Below are positions 41,249-49,787 of a stretch of DNA of 64,000 bases, in pieces. This stretch comes from Neoaquamicrobium microcysteis (GTDB lineage Bacteria; Pseudomonadota; Alphaproteobacteria; Rhizobiales; Rhizobiaceae). The stretch's first letter is position 1. Each line of letters opens with the position of its first letter. Location of the stretch: contig NZ_VSZS01000060.1 of assembly GCF_008180155.1 (NCBI RefSeq), forward strand, positions 163,742 to 227,741, given 5' to 3'. The notes beneath the pieces were generated by a model. That model was not told the DNA's origin, ran no database searches, and saw nothing but the letters and a program-made list of their open reading frames with translations. The position numbers were made by a program, and so were the translations under genes.

Positions 41249-42462
41249 GCCCGATACCTCTCGACAAGGATCGCCAGCCGCTCGACGGCGGCAACGGCGG
41301 CATGATGGTCCTGGGAGAAGTTGAGACGCACGCTGTCGCCCGTGAGCGGGCTGAATTCGGTGCCGGGCGTGACGATGACGCCGGCTTGAAGCCGCAGTAT
41401 CTTGACGAAATCCGCGTGGGGGATGGCCAACGCCGGCAGCTTTGGAAAAAGGTAGGAACCTGCCAGCGGCGTTCGCGCGAAGGCACCCTCGATACCCCGC
41501 AGAACCTTCAGCAGAGCGTCGCGGATCGCCTGATGATTGCGGATGCGTTCTGCCATCCAGCCTTCGGGCTCATCGAACCAGCTGCGCAGGACGGCCTGCG
41601 AATAGCCTGCAGCGCGCAGGCTGACGATGGCCTGAAGCTTCTCCATCCGGCCGATCACGGTTTGCGAACCGAAGGCGACGCCGAGACGGTAGCCCGAAAG
41701 CGATTCCGTCTTGGACGGCCCCATGATCGTGACGACGTTGTCCGCATCTATCGCCTCGGCGCGCAGGTGCGTGTAGCTGACGCCCGTATAGCGAAGGCGC
41801 GAATAGAGCTGGTCGGCGATGACGGTCACGCCGTAGCGCCCCGCCAGCGACGCTATCTGTCGGACCTCGTCGGCGGAGTAGACGACTCCGGCGGGATTGT
41901 TAGGGTTGGAGAAAAGGAAAACCTTCGCTCCGGCCTTGAAGGAATCTTCCAACTGCGTGAGGTCGAGGCCCGCGCGCTCGTCGCCCGCTCCGACATAGTC
42001 GAGTTGCACGGGCACCATCTCGCCTTCGAAGAATTCGACCAGTTTGCGATTGGCGAAATAGTCAGGTTGAACGATGGCGACCTTGTCGCCGCGAGAGACC
42101 GTGGCTGCTACGGCAAGGAAAAGCGCTCCCTGCGTGCCCGGTGTGATGATCGTGCCGTTTGCCGCATCGACCGGGGCGCCGGTAAAGGCCGCCAACCGCG
42201 ACGCAACCTGCTCGCGTATGGCGATATCGCCGCGATATTCGGTATAGGCCTGCGCGCCGCCAAGCGCGACGCCGGCAGAAAAGAGGTCGAAAGAGCCTGG
42301 CGTCGGCTCATGTGCATCGACGTCACCGTGTGAAAAGTCCACGACCCGGCCGCCCAGCTTTTCGCCGCGCAGCAGGGCTTCTATGCCCGCCGACTGCTGG
42401 CGCACCTCCTGGCCGGGCGCATTGTCCGTGCCCAGTTTCCTGAATTTGGCTTCAATCGACAT
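41245..42462 (-). CDS. PLP-dependent aminotransferase (class I/II, fold type I)
   Basis: 405-residue aminotransferase. TPGTQGALFLAVAA is the cofactor phosphate-binding region, FSNPNNPAGVVYS the Asn/Pro motif, and MGPSKTESLSGYRLG contains the Schiff-base Lys; the substrate-carboxylate Arg is in DSVRLNFS. GGAG five bases before the ATG at 42462 fixes the start. Coupled to RidA and convergent with the ThDP enzyme; the two operons may handle the same nitrogen compound. The upstream region has an inverted repeat GCAAA-GAAG ... CTTC-G-TTTGC (42527-42556 approx.). Confidence 0.9.
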   Translation of the reverse strand: MSIEAKFRKLGTDNAPGQEVRQQSAGIEALLRGEKLGGRVVDFSHGDVDAHEPTPGSFDLFSAGVALGGAQAYTEYRGDIAIREQVASRLAAFTGAPVDAANGTIITPGTQGALFLAVAATVSRGDKVAIVQPDYFANRKLVEFFEGEMVPVQLDYVGAGDERAGLDLTQLEDSFKAGAKVFLFSNPNNPAGVVYSADEVRQIASLAGRYGVTVIADQLYSRLRYTGVSYTHLRAEAIDADNVVTIMGPSKTESLSGYRLGVAFGSQTVIGRMEKLQAIVSLRAAGYSQAVLRSWFDEPEGWMAERIRNHQAIRDALLKVLRGIEGAFARTPLAGSYLFPKLPALAIPHADFVKILRLQAGVIVTPGTEFSPLTGDSVRLNFSQDHHAAVAAVERLAILVERYRA

Positions 42463-42650
42463 CTGGGCTCCTCGGCAAGCGGCGGCATGCCTCGCGGGCA
42501 TCAACGCGGCGGAATTTACACAATGCAAAGAAGCGAAAAAATCTCTTCGTTTGCGATTTCAGAAGATAGAGAAATTATCTTAAGGAGCACGTGGGTGGTG
42601 CTTGAGCCAAGATCTCCCATGCACTCGACACCATCCCGTTTGCTGGGCGT

Positions 42651-42758
42651 TCATCTCGCCAGCCTGGCCTCCAGCCGCGCCATCCGTCGCTTGATCTCTG
42701 CGATGGCCACTGGCGAGAGCTTGGGGCCTGGCGCGCGCGTTGGCCCTTCCAGAGGCGT
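42651..42758 (-). other. In-frame open extension after YeeE stop
   Basis: After the TGA of the YeeE gene at 42759 the same frame stays open for 35 sense codons to a second stop at 42651. The predicted residues include LSPVAIAEIKRRMARLEARL, a charged helix with codon use like nearby genes. It could be stop readthrough, a lost C-terminus, or a tiny GTG-started gene (about 42710). No strong ribosome site is seen. Confidence 0.25.
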
Positions 42759-43190
42759 TCAGACTGCCTTTGTTTGCATCCGGTCTTCTGCGAGGAGGCG
42801 TGCAGCCCACATGCCGAGCATCATTGCCGGAACGAAGGCGAGCGTGCCGGTCGCGCCGAGCCCGAGTGCGGCAAGCGCCGGCCCGGGACAGAAGCCGCCA
42901 AGGCCCCAGCCGATGCCGAAGATGGCCGGACCTGCGATCACGCGTGTGTCGATGTCGTTTCTGGCCGGCAGGTGGAAGTTGCTGCCGACGATCGGCCTGT
43001 CGCGACGAAGCACCAGACGATAGCCGACAAAGGTGACGATCACCGCTCCGCCCATGACGAAGGCGAGCGAGGGATCCCATGTGCCGAAGAGGTCTAGGAA
43101 GTTGAGCACCTTGGCCGGGTCGGCCATTCCGGAGATGGCGAGCCCTGCACCGAAGAGAAGCCCAAGCGCGAGATTGACGAGGAAGGACAT
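42759..43190 (-). CDS. YeeE/YedE-family sulfur transporter, second half protein
   Basis: 143-residue membrane protein with four helices and the Cys-containing signature GGFCPGPALAALG (about residues 101-113), typical of the C-terminal half of YeeE, which imports thiosulfate. In this organism the two halves are separate genes, as in PmpA/PmpB-like pairs. GAGGAAGG is not upstream on this strand; instead the gene follows its partner by four bases, so coupling is likely. Confidence 0.88.
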   Translation of the reverse strand: MSFLVNLALGLLFGAGLAISGMADPAKVLNFLDLFGTWDPSLAFVMGGAVIVTFVGYRLVLRRDRPIVGSNFHLPARNDIDTRVIAGPAIFGIGWGLGGFCPGPALAALGLGATGTLAFVPAMMLGMWAARLLAEDRMQTKAV

Positions 43191-43194
43191 CGGG

Positions 43195-43623
43195 TCAGGC
43201 TCCGATCATGTGGCGGACGAGGAAAACCGTCGCGAAGGCGGCTGTCATGAAGACGCCGGTCGCGACAAGCGAACGTGTGGATAGTCGCGCCAGCCCACAG
43301 ACTCCGTGACCCGAGGTGCAGCCATTGCCCCATACGGAGCCGAAACCCACCAGCAGGCCGGCTAAGATCATGAGCGGCACGTTCGACGACACCGTTTGCG
43401 CAATCGCATTTCCCGAGTACCAGCCGATCAGCAGCGGCGCGGCTACGATCCCGATGACGAAGCCGATGCGTGAGAGAAGCGCGCCGTCCCGATAGGGCGG
43501 CATGAGCCTTCCGGCGATGCCCGAGATGCCGGCGATGCGGCCTTCCCAGAGCATGAGCAGCACCGCCGACAGGCCGATCATCGCACCGCCGAACAGCGAT
43601 GCGTACGGTGTGAATTCCGTCAT
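43195..43623 (-). CDS. YeeE/YedE-family sulfur transporter, first half protein
   Basis: 142-residue membrane protein with the YeeE signature VWGNGCTSGHGVCGLARLS (about residues 97-115), whose Cys residues are thought to relay thiosulfate or another sulfur compound through the pore. It pairs with the next gene to form the complete transporter. GAGG lies about nine bases upstream of the ATG. The intervening thiamine locus to its right also needs sulfur, but a direct link is speculative. Confidence 0.9.
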   Translation of the reverse strand: MTEFTPYASLFGGAMIGLSAVLLMLWEGRIAGISGIAGRLMPPYRDGALLSRIGFVIGIVAAPLLIGWYSGNAIAQTVSSNVPLMILAGLLVGFGSVWGNGCTSGHGVCGLARLSTRSLVATGVFMTAAFATVFLVRHMIGA

Positions 43624-43970
43624 TGATTATATCCTCGATGGTTTGTGGGCTACGAGCAGAACATGCCGCGTTTTTCATTTAACGACGTGTGGCACCCGCC
43701 CGTCGAAAATTCCCTCACCGGCATCTCCTTGGGTGAACCTGAAACTACCCGTGCATGTCCCGAAACAGCGCATCGCCGAGGCGTCGCTCGAAAGCTTCCG
43801 TCAGCCATGTCGGAGGGAAGAGATCAACCTGCGCCGCCAGCGAATGATGCATTGGCAGAACTATAGCATTCCTGACATCTCCACCAGATCGCTCACCGGC
43901 GCTGACGTGCCCTCTCGAGGCAATCGGCGTCGATAGGTCCTTGCGCTGACGTCATCGGCTCGTCTATGGT
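43624..43970. other. Intergenic region between YeeE pair and TPP riboswitch
   Basis: 347 bases with no recognisable gene of normal size. It holds the YeeE ribosome site at its left edge, one short minus-strand open frame (43745-43852) and presumably the rightward promoter for the thiamine operon, which I could not place by consensus. Confidence 0.5.
43745..43852 (-). CDS. Possible 35-residue small protein or gene remnant
   Basis: Short open frame beginning MHHSLAAQVDLFPPTW and continuing as a charged helix (LTEAFERRLGDALFRD). Codon use resembles surrounding genes, and it runs in the same direction as the YeeE pair. There is no good ribosome site and I recognise no family, so it may be a remnant or chance. 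Confidence 0.22.
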   Translation of the reverse strand: MHHSLAAQVDLFPPTWLTEAFERRLGDALFRDMHG

Positions 43971-44075
43971 CGCCCGATCCACAGGGGTGCTCCGTAGTGT
44001 CGGGGCTGAGATGGGGGCGCAAAGCCCTCGGACCCTATAGCTGATCTGGATAATACCAGCGGAGCGAGGCGGGCG
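43971..44075 (+). ncRNA. TPP riboswitch (THI element)
   Basis: All conserved blocks of the thiamine pyrophosphate aptamer are present in order: GGGGTGC (43984-43990), GGCTGAGA (44003-44011 region), GACCC, and CTGATCTGGATAATACCAGCG (44041-44062 region). An extra P3a-type stem GGGGGC-GCAAA-GCCCTC is inserted. CGCCCG (43971-43976) can pair with CGGGCG (44070-44075), closing P1 directly against the ATG at 44076. The Shine-Dalgarno GAGG (44066-44069) lies at the base of this structure, so ligand binding should block translation of YkoF and the coupled importer. Confidence 0.93.
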
Positions 44076-44684
44076 ATGTTTTCTGGCGCACAGATTTCCC
44101 TTTATCCTATGACCGACGATTTTGTCGGCGTCATCATGAGTGCGCTCTCGGCGCTCGACCCTTACCGTGCGCGGCTGCGTATCGAGACGGACGACGTTTC
44201 CACACTCCTTGTGGGGCCCCCGGAAATTCTGTTTCCGGCCATGCGGGACCTCTTCGCTGCGGGCGCCAGAAGCGGCGTCCATTGCACGCTGTCGGCTGCC
44301 ATCTCGCGCGGCTGCCCCGGCGAGCCCGACGATGCCATATGCCGGTCGGAGCATTTTTCCGGCCCCATGCCGCCCATGATCGAACGCCAGCAGGCTGCGC
44401 ACGCGGCCGTCGCTAAAGCGCCTCTTACGGATGTCTTCTCGGTTGCCCAGTTTTCGCTCTACGTGATGGGGCAGGGCAACCATATGGACGAGATATATGG
44501 CTGCATCGACTTCTTGAAGAATTCGGGCACGTTCGAAAAATCCAAACACTTCTGCACCAAGCTCAACGGCGATGCCGGCGCACTGTTTGCCGTGCTCGAA
44601 CAGGCATTCTGCCGCTTCGGGCCGCCAGAGGGGCATGTCACCATCGATCTGACCGTATCCGCCAACAGCCCGAGCGCCCGATAG
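44076..44684 (+). CDS. ykoF: YkoF-family thiamine/HMP-binding protein
   Basis: 202-residue protein with two repeats of the YkoF ferredoxin-like domain: AQISLYPMTDDFVGVIMSAL (5-24) and AQFSLYVMGQGNHMDEIYGCID (123-144). YkoF binds thiamine or its hydroxymethylpyrimidine part and occurs with ThiXYZ-type importers under TPP riboswitches, exactly the arrangement here. The ATG abuts the riboswitch, whose SD is GAGG six bases upstream. Confidence 0.93.
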   Translation: MFSGAQISLYPMTDDFVGVIMSALSALDPYRARLRIETDDVSTLLVGPPEILFPAMRDLFAAGARSGVHCTLSAAISRGCPGEPDDAICRSEHFSGPMPPMIERQQAAHAAVAKAPLTDVFSVAQFSLYVMGQGNHMDEIYGCIDFLKNSGTFEKSKHFCTKLNGDAGALFAVLEQAFCRFGPPEGHVTIDLTVSANSPSAR

Positions 44685-44696
44685 GCACCACCTCAC

Positions 44697-45494
44697 ATGT
44701 GGAAAGCCTACGCCTTCTTGAGCGCCTTGGCGCGCGCCCTTGGTCATGCCGGCCCCGCTCTGCTGTCGGTCGTGACGCTGATAGTGGGCTGGGAAGCCTA
44801 TGTGCATTTTTCGGGGATCTCGCCCACCGTGCTGCCGGCGCCGTCGCGCGTCCTTGCCCAGGCTTACGAACACCGCCAGACCTTGGCAGGACATGGCGTG
44901 GCGACACTTCAGGCAACCGCTTTCGGGTTTGCCTCCTCCCTGCTTGCGGCGTTCCTCTTTTCGCTGCTGGTCGATTTTTTCCCGCAGCTCCGGCGCGCCC
45001 TGTTCCCTGTCTTCATCATCACCCAGACCCTGCCGCTGATCGCCATCGCCCCCCTTATCGTTCTCTGGTTTGGCTTCGGCCTCATGCCCAAGATAGTTCT
45101 TGTCGCGCTGATAACCTTCTTTCCGATGTTGGTGGCGCTGGTGCAGGGCTACGCCGCGACCGATCGCGACATCGAAGCCCTGCTCGCCTCGATGGGCGCA
45201 TCGCGATGGCGGATTTTCGTGACCGCGCGGCTGCCGTCGTCCTTGCCCTATTTCTTCGCGGGCCTGCGTATATCCATCACCTACGCCGTCGTCGGCGCGA
45301 TCTTCTCCGAGTATGCCGGTGCTGCCCGGGGGCTGGGCATCTACATCCTGAACGCGAAGAACAATTTTCGCCCCGATCTGGTGCTTGCGGCCGTTCTCGT
45401 CAGCTCGACACTCACGCTGGCATTGTTCGGCGCGACCGTGCTGATCCAGCGCGCCGCCATGCCGTGGACGCGTCTTTCGGAGGAAAGCCGATGA
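44697..45494 (+). CDS. thiX: Thiamine-precursor ABC permease (ThiX-like)
   Basis: 265-residue six-helix permease of the SsuC/ThiX group with EAA loop LLASMGASRWRIFVTARLPSSLPYFFAGLRI. It follows ykoF by 12 bases and overlaps the ATPase gene by four, all under the riboswitch. ThiXYZ imports hydroxymethyl- or formylaminopyrimidine precursors for thiamine salvage. The lack of a clear ribosome site suggests coupling to ykoF translation. Confidence 0.9.
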   Translation: MWKAYAFLSALARALGHAGPALLSVVTLIVGWEAYVHFSGISPTVLPAPSRVLAQAYEHRQTLAGHGVATLQATAFGFASSLLAAFLFSLLVDFFPQLRRALFPVFIITQTLPLIAIAPLIVLWFGFGLMPKIVLVALITFFPMLVALVQGYAATDRDIEALLASMGASRWRIFVTARLPSSLPYFFAGLRISITYAVVGAIFSEYAGAARGLGIYILNAKNNFRPDLVLAAVLVSSTLTLALFGATVLIQRAAMPWTRLSEESR

Positions 45495-46240
45495 CCGGAG
45501 CAGGGCTCGAACTGCGGCGCGTTCGCAAGAGCTTCGATGATCGCCCGGTGCTCGATGACATCAGCCTGGTGGTGCGGCCGGGCGAGTTCGTATCGATCGT
45601 TGGGCCGTCGGGCGCGGGAAAGTCTACGATCCTCAACCTTCTCACTGGGCGGCTGACACCTGATGGCGGGGAGATGCTGCATGACGGCGTGCCGCTTGCC
45701 TCGGGCAGCTACCGCTTCGCCTTCATGCCGCAGCGCGACGCCTTGCTGCCCTGGCTGCGCATAATCGACAATACCACGCTCGGTCTCGAGGTGGCAGGCA
45801 TGAAGCGCAAGGCGGCACGAGCGAGGGTAGCTCCGCTGTTCGCCGAATTCGGGCTCGATGGCTTCGAGCGCCACTTTCCCGCGCAGCTATCCGGCGGGAT
45901 GCGGCAAAGGGCGGCGCTGCTGCGTACGGTGGTTCAGGGCAAGGCCGTACTGCTCGTCGATGAACCCTTCGGTGCGCTCGATGCGCTCACCCGGACGCAG
46001 ATGCAGCAATGGCTGGCAGCCATGTGGATGCGGCACCGCTGGACGGTTCTTCTGATCACTCACGATGTACGCGAGGCGGCGCTGCTGTCCGACCGCGTCT
46101 ATGTGCTTTCTGCGCGACCCGCTCGCATAGCCAGAACCATCCCCGTGTGGCTGCCTCATCCAAGGCCCGCCGCCGGCTCGCCCGAAGTGGCGACCGTCGA
46201 AGCGGAAATCCTGAACACACTTTTCAACCCGGAGTTTTGA
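45491..46240 (+). CDS. thiZ: Thiamine-precursor ABC ATPase (ThiZ-like)
   Basis: 249-residue ATPase: Walker A (GPSGAGKST), Q-loop (AFMPQRDALLPWL), signature (QLSGGMRQRAALLRT), Walker B (AVLLVDEPFGALD), H-loop (LLITHDVREA). The ATG overlaps the permease stop (ATGA). It powers the ThiX permease. Confidence 0.92.
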   Translation: MTGAGLELRRVRKSFDDRPVLDDISLVVRPGEFVSIVGPSGAGKSTILNLLTGRLTPDGGEMLHDGVPLASGSYRFAFMPQRDALLPWLRIIDNTTLGLEVAGMKRKAARARVAPLFAEFGLDGFERHFPAQLSGGMRQRAALLRTVVQGKAVLLVDEPFGALDALTRTQMQQWLAAMWMRHRWTVLLITHDVREAALLSDRVYVLSARPARIARTIPVWLPHPRPAAGSPEVATVEAEILNTLFNPEF

Positions 46241-46242
46241 CC

Positions 46243-47250
46243 ATGCCGATCTTGCCCCGTACCGCCGCTCTTGGACTTATCGCCCTGCTTGCTTCCTCGC
46301 CCGTAATGGCGCAGCCGGCGACTGTGACGATGGCGCTGGACTGGACGCCCAACACGAACCACATCGGCCTCTTCGTCGCCGAAGCGAAGGGGTTTTATGA
46401 CGAGGCGGGCATCGAAGTGCAGATCTTGCCCTATTCGGACACGTCCGCAGCCACGCTGGTGGCCAACCACGTCGCCGATTTCGGCGTCATCGGCTCCATC
46501 GGTCTTTTCATTCAGCGCGCGGCCGGAGCCGACCTGGTTGCGACCTATGCGCTCGTGCAGACCGAAACCGGAAGGCTGGTGTTCAACGGCGACCGCGAGG
46601 ATATCCAGAGTCCGAAAGACCTCGATGGCAAGACGTACGCTGGTTTCGGCGGCGGCTGGGAAGACGTGCTGCTGGGTACGATGATCCGCTACGATGGTGG
46701 CCGCGGCGAATATGAAACGGTGACCCTGGGCACGTCGGCCTACGAAGCACTCTATAACGGTGCGGTCGATTTCACCCTCGAAGTCTATACCTGGGAGGGG
46801 GTGAAGGCCGAGCGCGACGGACGCGAGCAGCGCGCATTTCGCTATGCCGATTTCGGCGTACCCGATCAGCACACCAATTTCATCGGAACGACTGAAGCCT
46901 ATCTGGCCGCGCAGCCGGACACTGCCAGGGCCTTCATCAGCGCGACGCAGAAAGGCTATGCCTATGCGGTCGAACACCCTGACGAGGCAGCCGGCATTCT
47001 CGTGGCCGCCAATCCTGACGCCGCTCTAGACCGCGATTTTGTTCGTGCGTCGCTGCAGGCACTCATCGATGGTCACTATCTCAGGAGCGCCGCCGGTGAC
47101 GTGGGCACGATAGATCCGGCAAAGATGGATGCTGTCGGCAACTTCGTCTTCGCGTCCGGCATCCTCAGGGACGCAGACGGCAAGCCACTGAAAGACGCGC
47201 CGGATTTCTCAACCTATTATTCCACCGACTATCTCAGCCCACTGCAATGA
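46243..47250 (+). CDS. thiY: Thiamine-precursor ABC binding protein (ThiY-like)
   Basis: 335-residue periplasmic receptor with a Sec signal (PRTAALGLIALLASSPVMA, cleavage after VMA). The mature N-terminus LDWTPNTNHIGLFVAEAKGFYDEAGI is the ThiY/THI5-type hallmark, followed by FGVIGSIGLFIQRAAGADLV. GGAG lies eight bases upstream, two bases after the ATPase stop. With YkoF and the TPP riboswitch the pyrimidine-precursor role is well supported, though exact ligand is not proven. Confidence 0.92.
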   Translation: MPILPRTAALGLIALLASSPVMAQPATVTMALDWTPNTNHIGLFVAEAKGFYDEAGIEVQILPYSDTSAATLVANHVADFGVIGSIGLFIQRAAGADLVATYALVQTETGRLVFNGDREDIQSPKDLDGKTYAGFGGGWEDVLLGTMIRYDGGRGEYETVTLGTSAYEALYNGAVDFTLEVYTWEGVKAERDGREQRAFRYADFGVPDQHTNFIGTTEAYLAAQPDTARAFISATQKGYAYAVEHPDEAAGILVAANPDAALDRDFVRASLQALIDGHYLRSAAGDVGTIDPAKMDAVGNFVFASGILRDADGKPLKDAPDFSTYYSTDYLSPLQ

Positions 47251-47255
47251 CCGGG

Positions 47256-47287
47256 GAGCGATGCGGTCCAGTATGACGACCGCGCTC
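47256..47287. terminator. Hairpin after thiY
   Basis: GAGC / GCTC and GCGGTC / GACCGC arms form a bulged stem around a nine-base loop, starting six bases after the thiY stop and before the convergent LysR gene. Only CTAG, not a T-run, follows, so the terminator call is tentative. Confidence 0.4.
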
Positions 47288-47315
47288 TAGAACAACCATA
47301 ACAGACTATGCGCAG

Positions 47316-48212
47316 TCAGCCGCGCCGGAATGCTTCTACAACGGTGTTTTTCAGCCGCGTCGCGCCGGGCGAAAGCATCGTGCCGCGCATGGCGACGATG
47401 CTGATCGTACGGGTGAGGTTGGGGCTGCCTATCGGCACCGCACTCAGGGTCGAGTTCTGAAGCGCTGGCAGGGCGATGCCGGGCAAGATGGCAACGCCCA
47501 GCCCCGCCCGCGCGAATGCCAGGGCGGTGTGGGTGTGAAGGACCTCGTACTTGATCTCGATCTGCAGGTTGCTTGCTGCGATCTCGGCGTCGAGCGTTGC
47601 GCGAAGCGCAGTCGAGCGCGCGTTGAGAAGGATCGGCATGCCCGCGAGGTCTTCCAGCGTTAGATGAGACCGGTTCTCAAGGCCGAACGAGGGTTCCCCA
47701 CAGGCGTAGATCGCATCGATGGCGAGACTTTCGAACTGGAACTCGTTGCGTCGCTCGACCTCGATACCGATCCCGAAATCCACTTCCTGGCGGCGCACCG
47801 CTTCGAGCAGGTCGTCCGAAGCCAGTTCGCGCACCTTCATGCTTATGCCGGGGTAGGTGCTCATGAAGCTCTTGAGGATGGAGGGCAGCTTCGTATCCGC
47901 CACCGTGGGCACGCAGGCGATGGAAAGCGTGCCGCGAAGCATGTCGGCCGATTCCCGGATTCCGCTCAGGCCGCTGTCCCACTCGGCCATGGCGCGGCGG
48001 GCATGCTGCAGCAGCTTTTCACCTTCCGCGGTGAGGCGCACCTGGCGCGTCGTGCGGTGAAAGAGCGGCACCCCCAACTGGCTCTCCAGTTCACGGATTT
48101 GCAGGCTGACGCCCGACTGAGAACGGTTGAGCACCTCGGACGCGCGGCGGAAGCTGCGTTGTTCGGCGACTGCCACGAAGGCGTGGACGAGCTTGAAGTT
48201 GATGCGGTTCAT
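47316..48212 (-). CDS. LysR-family transcriptional regulator
   Basis: 298-residue LTTR: helix-turn-helix at residues 3-62 (FVAVAEQRSFRRASEVLNRSQSGVSLQIRELESQLGVPLF) and a periplasmic-binding-like effector domain from about 90. The ATG at 48212 gives the canonical LysR N-terminus; a longer reading adds 19 unrelated residues. It is divergent from the PrpD-ACAD-CoA-transferase-hydratase operon, with a dyad at 48265-48284 between them, so it very likely controls that operon. Confidence 0.9.
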   Translation of the reverse strand: MNRINFKLVHAFVAVAEQRSFRRASEVLNRSQSGVSLQIRELESQLGVPLFHRTTRQVRLTAEGEKLLQHARRAMAEWDSGLSGIRESADMLRGTLSIACVPTVADTKLPSILKSFMSTYPGISMKVRELASDDLLEAVRRQEVDFGIGIEVERRNEFQFESLAIDAIYACGEPSFGLENRSHLTLEDLAGMPILLNARSTALRATLDAEIAASNLQIEIKYEVLHTHTALAFARAGLGVAILPGIALPALQNSTLSAVPIGSPNLTRTISIVAMRGTMLSPGATRLKNTVVEAFRRG

Positions 48213-48264
48213 GAAGGCGCAAGGGAATAACGAGCGTTCAACTATTGAGCAGAAAATCGTATAG

Positions 48265-48284
48265 ATCAATAGGACATAATTGAT
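48265..48284. promoter_or_regulatory. LysR-type dyad ATCAAT-N8-ATTGAT
   Basis: Perfect six-base inverted repeat with eight-base spacer, between the LysR gene and the operon at 48372. It fits the size of LTTR recognition sites (interrupted dyads holding T-N11-A). Confidence 0.55.
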
Positions 48285-48371
48285 TGTCTGGCCTATCGCA
48301 TCGCGCTAGTCAGGTCATCAATACGCCTGCCGTCATTCGGCGCCGGCGGCGGGCCGGAGCGATTTTTCGAC

Positions 48372-49739
48372 ATGGCAGACGAAACGATGAATTTCCCCAG
48401 TGGTCGGTTGGCTGCTTTCGCCGCGGGGTTGAGCTACGCCGACATTCCTCCCGACGTCGTGGCGCGCTCCGAGGACCTGTTCGTCGACTGGCTTGGCTCG
48501 GCACTCGCCGGGAAGTTCGCTGCGCCCGTGCAGGCGATCTCCGCGTTCGCACGACGCATGGGGCCGGCCGGGGGATCATGCGAGATCCTGATGGACCGGA
48601 CATCGACGTCGCCGTTCTTCGCCGCGCTGGTCAACGGTGCGGCCTCTCACGTGGCCGAGCAGGACGACGTGCACAACGGCTCGGTATTTCATCCGGCAGC
48701 GGTTGTGTTTCCGGCAGCGCTCGCGGTCGCGCAGGATATCGGCGCGTCCGGCAAGGAGTTCCTGGCGGCAAGCGTGGCGGGCTACGAAATGGGCATCCGC
48801 GTCGGCGAGTTTCTGGGCCGGTCGCACTACAGGATATTCCACACGACGGGCACGGCAGGCGCACTAGCTGCCGCGGCAGCCTCCGGGCGGCTTCTCGGAC
48901 TGGACGCCGGCCAGATGCTCCACGCCTTCGGCTCGGCCGGAACGCAGGCGGCCGGCCTGTGGGAGTTTCTGCGCGATGCGGCCGATTCCAAGCCGCTGCA
49001 CACCGCCAAGGCCGCTGCCAACGGGCTTGTCTCGGCCTACTTGGCCAAGGACGGATTTACCGGCGCGCGGCAAATTCTCGAGGGCGCTCAGGGCATGGCT
49101 GCCGGCATGTCGAAGGATGCCGACCCGGACAGGCTGACCGACGGGCTGGGCACCCGCTGGGCGACGGCGGAAACCTCCTTCAAATATCACGCCTCCTGCC
49201 GGCATACGCACCCGGCGGCGGATGCCCTGCAAAAGGCAATGCTGCAGCACGGTTTAAAGGCGGATGATATCGAGCGTGTCGTAACCCGCGTGCATCAGGC
49301 AGCGATCGACGTGCTGGGGCCGGTGATCGATCCGGCGACCGTCCATCAGGCCAAATTCTCGATGGGAACGACCCTCGGGCTTATCGCGGTCTACGGCAAG
49401 GCGGGCATGGTAGAGTTCGAGAAAGGTTTCCGCGCGCCTGAGGTGGTTGATTTCCGCAGCCGGGTCGCGATGGAATTCGATCAGGAGGTCGATACCGCCT
49501 ACCCCGCACGCTGGATCGGCAAGGCCAGCGTCATCACCCGCGATGGCCGCAAACTTGAGGTTCGCGTCGACGAGCCGAAGGGCGATCCCGGCAACACGCT
49601 TTCGCGTCCCGAGATCGAGGCCAAGGTTACGGGCCTCGCTCTGTACGGCAAGGCTGCCGAAGAAGCCGAGATGCAGCGTTTGCTGCCGCGCCTCTGGGCG
49701 GTGGGTGAACGAAACTCGATCGGGCGGCTTATGGCCTGA
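48372..49739 (+). CDS. MmgE/PrpD-family protein
   Basis: 455-residue member of the 2-methylcitrate dehydratase / cis-aconitate decarboxylase superfamily. Family landmarks: DWLGSALAGKF, HVAEQDDVHNGSVFHPAAVVFPAALAVAQ, RIFHTTGTAGALAAAAASGRLLGLD, FKYHASCRHTHPAADAL and HQAKFSMGTTLGLIAV. It lacks clear identity to bona fide PrpD, and family members also act as epimerases, isomerases or decarboxylases of di- and tricarboxylates. First gene of a four-gene operon with CoA-ester enzymes. Ribosome site GGAG is somewhat distant (12 bases). Confidence 0.88.
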   Translation: MADETMNFPSGRLAAFAAGLSYADIPPDVVARSEDLFVDWLGSALAGKFAAPVQAISAFARRMGPAGGSCEILMDRTSTSPFFAALVNGAASHVAEQDDVHNGSVFHPAAVVFPAALAVAQDIGASGKEFLAASVAGYEMGIRVGEFLGRSHYRIFHTTGTAGALAAAAASGRLLGLDAGQMLHAFGSAGTQAAGLWEFLRDAADSKPLHTAKAAANGLVSAYLAKDGFTGARQILEGAQGMAAGMSKDADPDRLTDGLGTRWATAETSFKYHASCRHTHPAADALQKAMLQHGLKADDIERVVTRVHQAAIDVLGPVIDPATVHQAKFSMGTTLGLIAVYGKAGMVEFEKGFRAPEVVDFRSRVAMEFDQEVDTAYPARWIGKASVITRDGRKLEVRVDEPKGDPGNTLSRPEIEAKVTGLALYGKAAEEAEMQRLLPRLWAVGERNSIGRLMA

Positions 49740-49787
49740 TCCGCCATCGACCGCATTCTCCACAACGCATGATTGTCAGGAACTCCG

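Noticed and set aside
42580..43080. 166-codon minus-strand frame overlapping the YeeE gene
   Set aside because: Different frame from the YeeE signature GGFCPGPA; Arg-rich shadow.
46009..46242. In-frame 78-codon extension upstream of thiY
   Set aside because: It reads through thiZ in another frame; the Sec signal and GGAG site place the thiY start at 46243.
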